DNA from: Aporrectodea caliginosa
Taxonomy: Eukaryota; Annelida; Clitellata; Crassiclitellata; Lumbricidae
Direction of reading: 5' to 3'
Assembly (NCBI GenBank): GCA_020284085.1
Contig: JACEVL010006447.1
Location: forward strand, 216,001-280,000
DNA length: 64,000 nucleotides
Below are positions 36,949 to 47,915 of this stretch, piece after piece. Both the position numbers and the translations under genes were made by a program. Position 1 is the stretch's first letter, and each line of letters begins with the position of its first letter. Below the pieces are notes generated by a model, which did not search any database, was not told the DNA's origin, and saw nothing but the letters and a program-made list of their open reading frames with translations.

Positions 36949-37052
36949 CTCCTCCTCCTCTTCTTCCTCCTCCTTCCTCCTCTTCCTCCTCCTTCTTCTC
37001 TCCTTCCTCCTCCTTCCTCCTCCTTCTCCTCCTCCTCCTCCTCCTCCTCCGC
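36949..37052. repeat. (TCC)n polypyrimidine tract
   Basis: About 100 bp of imperfect TCC/TTC repeats directly left of the CpG-rich block. It is purine-rich on the minus strand. Confidence 0.95.
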
Positions 37053-37099
37053 CGACCACTCTGCCTTTCCACTGATAGGCGATCTGCTCTGCGCTCCTG

Positions 37100-37680
37100 C
37101 TCGGTCCGTCGTGCACCCGGTGGCCGCCATCTGCGGGTCCTTCGACCGTCGGGCGGACCGTCGGGCGGACGGACGGGCGGGCGGGTCTTCCTTAGTCGGC
37201 TAAACCCCCAACCATCGTCGTCGTCGTCGGTTGTTCAAGTAATTCGAAAATTTCTCGTCGTTCTCGCTCGTTCGCTTCCCGATCGCATCGCCTTCATTTC
37301 CCGGGACTTACTTAAACGCCGCCACCGCCAAGTCCCCGTCCACATCGACCGACGACCGACCGACCGACCGTCGGCCGTTCAGCCGAGTAACAGCGGCGGG
37401 CACGGCCGGCCGGCCATTCGTCCGGAGTGGTGTCCGTCGAATTATTCATGGACGGCGGCGATGAACAGGGACGTCTTAAATGCGGTGGTGGTTCAGTGGT
37501 CGGTCGATGTGACAGGTGTTGCAGAAGGACAAATCGATGTGGCGGCTCCTCGGCCAACGGTCTGGCTCTCGCGGCGGCGTTCAATCCATCGGCAAGATAT
37601 TAGGGTCATTGGAAGAAAGTGGGCAGTCCCACCGACCGACCGACCGACCGACGACGATCTACATAGACGTCAACGATAAA
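37100..37680. promoter_or_regulatory. CpG-rich block, candidate promoter/first exon
   Basis: A sharply GC- and CpG-rich stretch in otherwise AT-rich DNA, with CCGACCGACCGACCG runs near 37350 and 37630 and GGGCGGAC repeats near 37155. A perfect donor (AAGTAAGT, minus strand, at 37311-37306) would allow a 5' exon ending at 37312. That suits an upstream exon of the minus-strand Ig gene whose first recognised coding exon lies 5.9 kb downstream. Frames are open on both strands here because the block lacks A/T stop codons, so neither is taken as coding. The assignment as promoter is inference. Confidence 0.4.
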
Positions 37681-38278
37681 TACCGTCAGACATGATGAAT
37701 ATTTTATGCTCACTCCACCAGCGACATGTTTATTGTAGGCCTAATAAAAGTAGTAACCCCAGATTGCGTAGTGTAAGATAATGCGCATATAGAGACTGAA
37801 GAATTCACACAGAATGCACTTTCGACTGTTGCTAACTGAAACGCCCACACTTTTAAAAACAACAATGCATACGAAATTTAAAAAAAGCATGACAGTGACT
37901 GTAACTATGACGCAATACCAGTGTTTTATCTTTATGACATTGTTATTTGAAATTATTAGTTAGACTGGTCTATAAAAGCGATACCGTTTAATAATTTTGA
38001 AACCAGAAAACCACTAGCTGCAAATGAATTTTCTTTTGCATACGAAAAAGCATAACATTCGGAGTTTAAGACTGAAAAGGCAGAACTGTTTTGATTGAGA
38101 TTATTTGCGGCTCACTTATGACGAGATGCACTATGCGTATTGAAACTGAATAAGAATTCCAGTTATTTTGAAAAGAGGAAAAGAAATACTCGAATATTGA
38201 ACTATAGCTTTAACAATAATTTGCAAAAAGTGTTGCAAGTGATCTGCCCTTTTGAGGAACTACAAAGGTGCTATAGTA

Positions 38279-38772
38279 AACATCCACATACATGCATATA
38301 TGCATGCCTACATGCATACATACATACATACATAAATACATACATACATACATACATACATACATACATACATACATACATACATACATACATACATACA
38401 TACATACATACATACATACACACATACACGCATAAATACATACATACATACATACATACAGACATACATAAATACATACATACATACATACATACATACA
38501 TACATACATACATACATACATACATACATACATACATACATACATACATACATACATACATACATACATACATACATACATACATACATACATACATACA
38601 TACATACATACATACATACATACATACATACATACATACATACATACGTACATACATACATACATACATACATACATACATACATACATACATACATACA
38701 TACATACATACATACATACATACATACATACATACATACATACATACATACATACATGTATACATACATGCA
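38279..38772. repeat. (CATA)n microsatellite, ~490 bp
   Basis: A long and mostly perfect CATA array with a few CACA, AATA, GACA and CGTA variants. The frames give YIHT or MYVC repeats on both strands. Confidence 0.98.
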
Positions 38773-38919
38773 TACACGAGATCATAAATATAGTTATGGT
38801 ACTTTTATCAATCGTTTAAATTACATGCTGAGTGTCGCTGTCTTCTGTCTCACAAACTCTGAAACATGTCATCCGACTGATGATAACCATGTACCGACCG
38901 GTTGTCGATAGGTCATTGA

Positions 38920-39030
38920 GGAGGAGGCAGAGACAGAGACAGAGTGAGCGAGTGAGTGATATATATATAGAGAGAGACAGACAGACAGACAGACAAATGG
39001 AGGAAGGGAGGGAGGGAGAGACAGAGAGTA
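38920..39030. repeat. (GACA/GA)n microsatellite
   Basis: Purine-rich simple repeat of about 110 bp. Confidence 0.9.
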
Positions 39031-39959
39031 ATATTAATACTAATTTACAGTTTCAGTATGGTTGGTATCTACAAGGGAGTCTACGCAGCATGATGTCGCC
39101 AAGCAGTGGGCTATAATTTGTTAAAAGATTGAGCTGAGACGTAAACGGTGAGTCTTCCCATCATCCCATGTGCTGGCCTTTTCCATCGTCCTCTGCAGGC
39201 GGCTCAAGGGCTTAAGAGAGGGAAATGAGTGCCAACCGTGAGCTATGGGAGTCTGCCTTACTGTGAGGCCTAAAACCAGCTCCAGTTGCAATTGAGCGGA
39301 CTTTGCATCTCTTATTATGATGGGTCGAGGAGTCACAACATCATAACCACCCGAACGAAGGAGATTATGAAAGCTAATGAGAAGAGCGCAGCGCCTTTAA
39401 AACTCGCACTGCTTGGCTGTTTCGAAATGCTGATTCGAGTCATTCGTGGGTTTAGATGAGGGCAGGAAATTGCATGAGAGGTCAGTGCCTGCCATTCATC
39501 TGATCATCGTCACGCTGCTTTAATTCTTCGCAGGCTAAAGTTTAACTGCGCCCCCAAGCCAAATTGAGCTGCTACTTTAAACCACGACACACGCTGCAAT
39601 GACCTAGTCTTCAAATTCCGTTGGCTAGCCATCTTATTTCTCGTTGTAAATATCACAGAAACTGTCCTTCATGCCAAGAGAGAGTCGACACTCGACAGAT
39701 ATACATGCATATATGAATATATGTGGCATATATATATTCATTTATTCAATTCATTTTGATTTATTGTTATCAAAAGCAAACATAATAATAATGCAGTGTA
39801 CAAATAGGTTTAAGCAGGGACGTTATTTGGGGAGCGAAGAACTGTGGGCAAATGCCTCTGACTTTGATGGAAAAATCAACTATTTATAAGAAAGTCAGTG
39901 CATTTGATGAAATAATATATCTTCATTCATCACTAGTAGTCTAGGACAGCAGAAAATCA

Positions 39960-40075
39960 AACGTAGAAATAAATAAATAAATAAAGGTAATATATCGTTT
40001 TATAGTAAGAAATAAATAAGGGTAATTTATCGTTTTATAGTAAGAAATAAATAAGGGCAATTTATCGTTTAATCG
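39960..40075. repeat. Short ~40-bp tandem repeat
   Basis: Three copies of AAATAAATAAGGGTAATTTA with TCGTTTTATAGTAAG between them, starting from an (AATA)n tract. Confidence 0.85.
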
Positions 40076-40101
40076 TTCTAAATTATTCGCCCTATGTAAT
40101 T

Positions 40102-40355
40102 ATTGCTTAAATAGAAGTTGGATTGATGGAAATAATTTTTGCTCAAATAGAAATTGGGATTGATGAAAATAGTTTTGCTCAAATAGAAATTGGATTGATG
40201 AAAATAATTCTTGCTTTAATAGAAGTTGGATTGATGAAAATAATTGTTAGTGAAAGTAGAAGGTGAATTGATGAATATAGTTTCTTGTGAAACTAGGAGT
40301 TAGACTGACAAAAAATAACAGTTCAGTAAATAGAAGTTGGAATGATGACAGTTAT
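40102..40355. repeat. ~36-bp minisatellite, 7 units
   Basis: Units contain AAATAGAAGTTGGATTGATG followed by AAAATAATT with about 10-30% divergence. The same unit, reversed, fills the loop of the fold-back element at 59724-60614. Confidence 0.85.
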
Positions 40356-40369
40356 CCTGGACAGTACAG

Positions 40370-40680
40370 TTATACATACGTGCATACAGTTATGTATGTA
40401 CGTATGTATAATATGTACACATGTATGCATGCGTGTATGTACGTATGTAAATGGCTAGGCAATGCATGTTCTATCAAATGCATGTGCAATTTGTGTACGT
40501 ATGTACGTACGCATATATGTATGTACGTATGTGTATGACTGTATCAATGTATGTATGTATGGCTGTATGCACATATGTATCCATATATGTATCTATGTAG
40601 GTATGTATGTAAGTGTGCATGTATGTATTGTATATATGTAATTATGTATGTATGCATACATGTACGTGTAAGGACGTATC
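40370..40680. repeat. Degenerate (TATG/TACG)n microsatellite
   Basis: Decayed tetranucleotide repeats with interruptions. Confidence 0.85.
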
Positions 40681-41679
40681 TGACTATTTATTTACTGCTT
40701 ATAGGTCCTACTTGGAATCTGTCAAAGGAACTTCAAATAACATGCGGTAGATGGATAGCTTTTAGTTCGGAGTGAATAACACGTGGGCATCAATTATAAT
40801 TATAAGAGGAATAAGCATTGCCTTCATTGCATTCAGTTCGCCCTTCATTCAGCCTCTTGTTTGCGTGCACTGGCAACAGTAAATGCGTAGAGACCCTGAG
40901 CAGAAACCTCATGCACAATTGCTTAATGCAATGGATTACTGTCTGACATGTGCTTGCACAATGCAGAAAAGAAATCTGTTTACTTTAAGCCAAACGCTTA
41001 GGGCGTAAACATGCTGACGAATCGTTTTAATTTCTGTCCAGCTTGCAATTCAATATGCATTCAAATGCCTTAACAAATACGTGGGCTACTAATGAACCTG
41101 CGATCCAAGACAGACCGTGTTTTCGATGCCTCTTACATGTATAGCAGTGATTCCCACCGTTTTCAGAGCAAGACACCCTTACTAAGAGTCATTCAGCCAT
41201 TTTTTCTTCCAGTCAGTTCTTTATTTTTATGACTAGAACGTTCCCTGTACTCTCAGGCAGTGCTGCGGCTATTTCTACACTACTTTAAGTTTTAACGAAT
41301 AGTTATAAGCCTACATGTACACACTTGTACGTCAGGAGTGCTAATCAGTATAGTTTTCACATTTTGACCCATTCTGCCATCCAGCTGCGGAATCCACTAA
41401 AGCAGGTTCATGGCACCCATGGGTGTTGCGACACCCAGACTGCCTTAGAGGGATACTGATAAATCTGTGGAAATTATCCTTGTCATGGAATCAATTTCCG
41501 GTTAAATCATTACGTCACATCTTAGTGATGTGTCGTGACTCGTTAGCATAGGGTTTTCCCGAGAGAATAGCAGCTGGGCGCACCTACCGTAGCACTGAAT
41601 AAATTATACCTGGGTGCTTAATGTTTCCTTGACACGCGATGCATAACAAGGTAATTACAACGGAGAGCATTTGCAGCCC

Positions 41680-41811
41680 ATGAGCGAAGGACTGCTCCCA
41701 CAGGCCATGAACGAAGGACTGCTCCCACAAGCCATGAGCGAAGGACTGCTCCCACAGGCCATGAGCGAAGGACTGCTCCCACAGGCCATGAGCGAAGGAC
41801 TGCTCCCACCT
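41680..41811 (+). repeat. 27-bp in-frame tandem repeat
   Basis: Five units of 27 bp (ATGAGCGAAGGACTGCTCCC then ACAGGCC). The frame from the ATG at 41680 stays open to 42090 (136 residues) with five nine-residue MSEGLLPQA repeats and then unrelated sequence. The opposite strand is also open across the array, so coding is not shown; no splice or homologous evidence. Confidence 0.8.
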
Positions 41812-42117
41812 ATGATCAGTGTCAGACGTTCAGGATATTCTATCGAGTCTTACATGACAAAGCTAAGTGAGTCAACCCGCTCAATGTTGTTCTGTTTCAG
41901 GATAGCATTTAATACGCTAGGTGTTTCAGACTTATTTCTAGGTCACCTATTTATATTAATTAAACATGTATCATGTCCATGGAGTAAGAAAATCGATGAA
42001 TACCTTCTAGATAATAGGGGCCTATCGGTGTACGAATCTAGAAAATCCATTGTGTTATCGTCAAAATATAGCCAGATCGATGCAAAGTAAATACAATAGT
42101 TAATTGTAATAGTAAGT

Positions 42118-42160
42118 GCCTATTTATATATCGCCTCTTCAGAAAACTCATAGATATAAG
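42118..42160 (-). mobile_element. SINE/LINE tail fragment
   Basis: The minus strand reads GAAGAGGCGATATATAAATA, a short piece of the shared tail. Confidence 0.45.
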
Positions 42161-42618
42161 ACTTATTCCGATCTGACCACATAGGATCACGGTCGACCAA
42201 TGGACTTCAATCGTTTGCAAAATAAAGGCGTAGACAAGAAAAGAAGCTCTTGGGGTAGATTGCATGGAGGACTGTTTCTGAATGAGGGGCCAAGCTTTAC
42301 GAAGCTTCCACAATGCACTGAGACAGTACGCGCCGAGGGAACAACCAGATTACCTTATGTTCAGAACTAAAAGAGTAATGATGACAGTGGTTCTAAAATA
42401 AAGCTCTGTTTCTATAGTGCTTTTGACAGGTAATAAAGAGTAAAGTCTCGATACATACATACATAGGCCTACATACATAGGCCTACATACATGACGCACT
42501 GCAATACTAGACAAATGCTATTTTGCATTACAATAAGCTAGTTCAGCATTATATTTCCCGCAAGGCATGACGGGATAGGTGATAGTTCACAGTTCATAAA
42601 CAAGAGTTAGGCCTAAGC

Positions 42619-42780
42619 ATGGCGGATAGGTTCGACGAATCGTTCAGAGTGGATGACTTTAATCGATGGAAGGTAGATGATTTGAAGCAATTTTTAACAG
42701 AAAGAGGCCACAAAACAACTTCGTCGAGTTACACATGAACTCGTGGCTGTTGCATTTGCGTAAAAGTAGATCATAGCAAC
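42619..42780 (+). pseudogene. SAP-domain protein start, frameshifted
   Basis: ATG at 42619 opens a 39-codon frame. After MADRF it reads RWKVDDLKQFLTERGHKTTS, a clear SAP-type DNA-binding motif (pattern WxvxxLKxfLxxRGxxtsGxKaxLv). The frame then hits TGA at 42736. The expected continuation HELVAVAFA is present one frame over at 42733-42759, so a small indel has broken it. Similar short SAP starts are found in many invertebrate proteins, often from expanded, repeat-like families. Whether this is a relic copy or an exon with a splice site near the break is open. Confidence 0.55.
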
Positions 42781-42826
42781 ATCGCTACCGGCACCGTTCG
42801 GTTTGTTTATGATCGGTGGCCTATGA

Positions 42827-42861
42827 CCCGGAAGTAAAAGTAAGCTGGCTGCGCATGCGCA
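42827..42861. promoter_or_regulatory. ETS-like and NRF1-like motif pair
   Basis: CCCGGAAGT (42827-42835) lies 14 bp before the perfect palindrome TGCGCATGCGCA (42850-42861). These match ETS and NRF1 consensus sites, which cluster in TATA-less promoters. Binding is inferred from motif identity only. Confidence 0.4.
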
Positions 42862-42869
42862 TTGATAAT

Positions 42870-45800
42870 GCTGAACTAGCTTATTACAAGTAATGGATTA
42901 TTATAATTGTGCTAGCACAGTTGGACGGGAAATATACCGATGTGAATTGGAGCTGTGTAGAGCCTGATTATTCCCCAGACTGCCTGGGGTTTGTATCATG
43001 CTTGATGCATGATAGATTTTTCATTGGATTCAGTAATAATCGGTCTTTGCCCTCTTTACTTGGCTTCCTCGCCATTAGTCTCGCGCAAGGAAGCCAGCCG
43101 ACTTGCGGAATCGTCTTGGCGTTGGCCAGCGTCCTGTACAACTGTTGTACAGTGTGAACAGTAGAGTCCAGAACGACATACCTTCATTGCAGATGGAGAG
43201 TATCATACTGATTTAATATGTTGTTGCGATGGGAATGTTTGCGCTTGTCGTACATGAGGTTAGAACTGAAGCGGTTATGAGTACTTTATTACGCCCGATG
43301 GCAGAAAAAACAAATCAAACGTCACAACATACATGCGCAATGCAGTATAAACATAAAGTCAAACGCACAGACTTCGAAAATGTTCGTAAAAGTCACTTAT
43401 GAAACTAGATTTACCGTTCAAGATGCCGGCGAGTTCGGAATCACAAAGAAATTGCTCACCAACGTAGCACCATAAAATATCCTGGAGAAAATTAGATGTC
43501 GAGTGAACTAGTCGCCAATAGATCATCATGCGACGTTTCTTAATAATGTGATGTAGGCTAAGTCTAATCTGCCAAGGCCACAGATGAAGCCTTTAACAGA
43601 TTCCCATTTATTAAAACCAAATAACTTTCTATAAACAGAGCTCCAACATGCGTTCAGCTCATCTTTCTGTCTCATCGTGTATTTAACAACGGCTGAGGCG
43701 TGAGTAAATATCGGTAAGCAGTAGCATGCTTGTAAAGAAAGACGAACCAGCTCATTAAGATCTTTGGCACGAGCCTATATGCAATTACAGGCAGAGAAGA
43801 AAGATAGTCTCACCGATACCGTGCTAAAATTAAGCGATTTACCATGGTTATAATCACCACACCCAGATGTTTTATTGATTGCACCCAAGGAATCGAGACG
43901 AGGTTAGGCCATTACCTGGTCGCGCAGAATTTAAAGTCGATTGAAATGTGTGCCTTTTTATACAAATTTCTAATCGTATTTGCACGCATCTCATTGGTCA
44001 CCTTTGAGAGTAGTAGTGGTTCATACCCCTACCCCATGGGATATCCTTGTCCCCGTGAGATATCTGTACCCCCTTGGGATGCCTCTGCCCCGCTGGTAGT
44101 TCGTTGCAAAATACGTTTTAGAGTAAATTATGAATGAATACAATTCAACAGAGCATTTTACGCGCCACTTACACCTCCAGTTAACCCCTGTGGAATTACA
44201 TCGTCAATCGTGGAGGCAGGACGTGCTGTGTGCGCCTACAGTGTGATGGCCATTCCAGCGTTGCTGGCCTGAAAAGGAAGTGGAAATATTTGCATAGGAT
44301 TGTTATCTCGTTTAATGCTTTGCGATTTCAGAAAAAGTTAACTAAAATGCAGAAAAGCCTCGACCAGAAAAATGCAACGATGAAATAGCAGTAACACTTC
44401 TCACGTCTGAATTTATGTTCGGTCCACTGTCAACTACATTGCTATCTCAAACTCTCTACCCAACGACGTCCCATATAACTGTCAGCGAAACGCCAAAGTA
44501 GGAACATACATCAGCTGGATGCTCCCTATGGTAGCACTCTTCCAAACAGCCAACAGCGCAAATGCAAAGACCTAACGGACATCCTGGCGTTTCTTCAAAT
44601 TAACATCGATTTTTATGATCCACACGAAATGTCGTTCACCGTCTTCAGAATTACCAGCCGCAGGAAAACGGCGCAATATCATTTGTTTCCGATCCGCGCA
44701 CACTCCAACAGTTACATTAATTCTGGCGCTATAAAACTTCTTTACAGCCAATCTATTGATTTTTCTTGGTTCTACCGACCGCGCGCCCTAAACATCCGGT
44801 GCTCGGGGTAACAATGGCGGCGGACTGACGCAGCGAAAGCATTTACCAACAGTTGCCGTGGCGTAAAAGTTACGTCCCGTTCAAAATTAGAGCAATTAGT
44901 GAAGCGAAATCATCGTAGATCCGTTTGAAGGGAACTCGCTTGGTTGTCGAGGCTGCGGCGGCGCGATAAACGTCCCAGCTCTTGTCTATGACCGACTACC
45001 CGGCAAGGCATTGTTGGTCGTCGTCGGCCGAATACTTACTGGTCCAGCACCAAAGACAAGGCTGCGAGCATTGTCTGCCGAATACCTTCACTGTTCAGTT
45101 CGCTTGGTACGGCGCCTGACGTGAATGAGGCGCTGGGAGGAGGCCACATCCGATGAGGGTCGGTGGTGGCTGGTCCGCCGGAGGAATTCGCCGGAAGGTC
45201 TGGGTGGACTAGAAAGGCAAGATCGATAGCTTTGTAGGAGAAGCCTTCTTCAGCCAATTGGCCTTTCTATCAGCCATCTCGTGTGTCCTTGCAAGAAACA
45301 TTTTTATCGTATCAAATATTCATCGACATCGACGATGCATTAACGATGCTAGGAACATCGTCGTAATGTGTAAACATGGCCGCCGTGGTTTATATGGCGA
45401 AATCGTTCGCATCGTCTTCTTCTTCTGTTGCTCCTTTAACGTTCTTAACCAAATCCTTAAAATATGTCCGCTAACATCAAACACTATAATTGATGACAGA
45501 ACACTTAGAAACACATAGAATATCTCTTAATTCAGTTCACTCAACGTAGCTTCATTAATTGTAATCGCAGTCTGCATTTTTCAGACTTCCATTGAACCAG
45601 CTAATTCCAATAGCCTACACTTCAGTATGCATCGGAACGTGCATCGACATCGTCGACGCCGTGATGTCAGACTGACGTTATACACTGAATCAATTTCTTG
45701 TCCAGTTTCCTAGGTTTTCCAGTTACCTTTGCAACAACTTTTTTTGTCTCAAGCAGGCTGACCATACAGGGTGATTTAAGAATACATTTGGTCCTGTTTC

Positions 45801-47078
45801 GTTGCAGAGGGAGAGCGCGGTTTAGCTTCCCAAGCTTCACCCATAGAATCTCTGTACGGTCATTCGTGCATTCATGCATTATTCGTCGGCGTCAATTGTC
45901 TGCCCCTCAGGATCTTTGCACCAGCTCCACGTGTCCCCGATGATGGAGACAGGCAACATCGCCTGACAGACGGCCCCACTAACGGCCATCTAGAAGACGC
46001 TATTGCCCCGGCTGCAGCCATTCAACGCAGCATACGTTCTCCTAGAGCAAGTAGGTCGTGTGCCGTGTGTGTGAACTGCGATGTTGAGCGAATGGCTTAA
46101 TACACCAGCTAAGCTGCTTCACTTATAAATTCTTGCTGAAATAGACCATGGCCTTTAAAACCGAAGTTCAGTAAGAAAAATACGCGGCAAGGAAATTAGA
46201 ATAAATGTAGAGGCATAAATGTAAACGTTTTTCTATAGCGACCGTATGGTTCCGATCCCTCTAGTTTTTCTATGAAAGAGATCCTTGACCACCACTACCC
46301 GCTTGAATATATGCCACGTCCTTAAGGGAGGCTCGCGTAAAAATACGGAACTTGATGTAGCAAAAATGTCCAATGGAGACACTGTAAACTATGATTATAT
46401 GCAAAAGAAATTGGTATGTCCGAAAAGAAAACTAGAATCCGTGTGCATTGAATTATTAATTTAAAAAGATACCAGAGTCCATGGCTTATAAGAAAACAAT
46501 TTAAGAGCCTACAAATTGTGTTCGAAGTCACATCTGTTAGCTTATGCCTCGACCACGTGATTTCTGGTCTTAGTCTTATGATTTGTGGCTTCGGGTTTTG
46601 AGACCGCGGCCTATTGGAAATTGCAACATTGCTCTGTAATAGATTAGTCTCAATGAGTTTATGGCTATAAAGTATAAACCAAACCGGTGGTGTCACGTGA
46701 CCATCTTTATTGAGTAGAGAAATCGAACGATGATTGTATGACGGCTTCGGTTTAAACTTCACTCTTCACTGAATTATTTTGATCCAACTGTATTGTTGAC
46801 TTTCTGCTGGTGAGCTGAACACATTTGAATGCTTCAAATGTAAATAAATTACTCGAACACCTATAGTTGGTATTACTGTTTTGGGTGACCTTATGATCAT
46901 TGTTGAACTTTTGAACCATTACCAAATCTTCAAACAGTGCTAATGAAAAATATTACCAGTGATACCTTGATAAGACCTTTTCACCAGGACAATGATGCAG
47001 TATTGACAACTAATCACATTGTTCTTGCTGAGGCGTGCTACTTCAAAGTCAAATTTTGTTACTAAGCATAGTGTAAAA
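42870..47078. other. No gene recognised
   Basis: A perfect 19-bp palindrome lies at 43134-43152 (CTGTACAACTGTTGTACAG). An imperfect ~27-bp repeat with GGGATATCC/GAGATATCT lies near 44035-44095. YY1-like AACAATGGCGGC and AACATGGCCGCC lie near 44810 and 45372. Open frames at 45036-45257 (minus) and 46322-46762 (minus) have no recognisable domain. Confidence 0.45.
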
Positions 47079-47086
47079 CTATAGGC

Positions 47087-47244
47087 CATGGGTGTGTTTA
47101 AGAGGTGGTTTTACGGGTTCTAACCCCGAAATGAATGCAATACTGTTATTAAAAACTAAAAATGTAGAAAAATATGACCATTTCAAATAAAACCTCCCTC
47201 GAAAACTTAAAACCCCTCCGAAATGTTTCCTGGCTACGTCCCTG
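47087..47244. mobile_element. hAT-type MITE, 158 bp
   Basis: Flanked by a perfect 8-bp duplication CTATAGGC (47079-47086 and 47245-47252). The right end reads GGCTACGTCCCTG, i.e. CAGGGACGTAGCC inward, an hAT-like terminus. The left end CATGGGTGTG is a decayed inverse. Internal GGGTTCTAACCCCG is typical of such short elements. Non-coding. Confidence 0.65.
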
Positions 47245-47654
47245 CTATAGGCTTTAAGGACATATTACAGTATTTTTGACTTATATCGTCTCCTCTTTAA
47301 GATATATCTCCTACCTGACCTGGTAGATCCTTTCGTCGTGAACTGATATCCCACTTGGTCTTACATTTTAAATATACCTCTGTGTCTTATTGAAGTTGCA
47401 AAATTGTAGAATTGCACATGGGATATCACTTGGTTAATGTCGGCTGGTTTCTCGTGCTTTTGCAATTATTTTCTTGTCTCAATATATGACAGGAGTTTGT
47501 TCGTCAGTTTAAAACTCGTGTCCATAAATTATTCAGGCTCTAAATATTGCATGATCATAAATGTTATGGCCACTCAGGCTGACCATGAACTCCAATCCCT
47601 GGTGATTGAACAAAACAAGTGTCTTAAAGGCCAATGGGACGAACTGGCAAGGTG

Positions 47655-47915
47655 TTTCTCAAGTAGGAGGTAACTGGTAAGTGACTTGTAGAGTAAGAGG
47701 TAACTGTAGGAGGTAAGAGGTTTGTAGAATAAGATGGTAAACTGGTAAGAGGCTTGTAGAATAAGAGGTAACTGGTAAGATTTTTAAGTCTACAATAACC
47801 ATACCAGTAAGAGAGTAAGTGGTAAGAGGCTTGTAGAGTAAGATTAAACTGGTAAGAGGTTTATAGAGTAAGAGGCAACTGGTAAGAGGCTCGTAGAGTA
47901 AGAGGTAACTGGTAA
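47655..47915. repeat. GTAAGAGG minisatellite
   Basis: Irregular units of about 25-35 bp built on AACTGGTAAGAGGCTTGTAG and AGTAAGAGGT. Confidence 0.85.

Noticed and set aside
36774..37679. 301-residue plus-strand frame
   Set aside because: Its left part is the TCC tract and its right part a CpG-rich block poor in stop codons. The composition is Arg/Ser/Pro-rich with no motif, and a minus frame is open over the same DNA.
38140..38787. 215-residue YIHT-repeat frame and minus-strand MYVC frames
   Set aside because: CATA microsatellite translated on both strands.
45036..45257. Minus-strand 73-residue frame ending at a GTAAGT-like donor
   Set aside because: It has no ATG in frame, no convincing acceptor upstream and no recognisable domain; an overlapping frame starts MADRKANWLKK and stops quickly.
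46322..46762. 146-residue minus-strand frame
   Set aside because: No domain, signal peptide or splice context; length is within chance for the composition.
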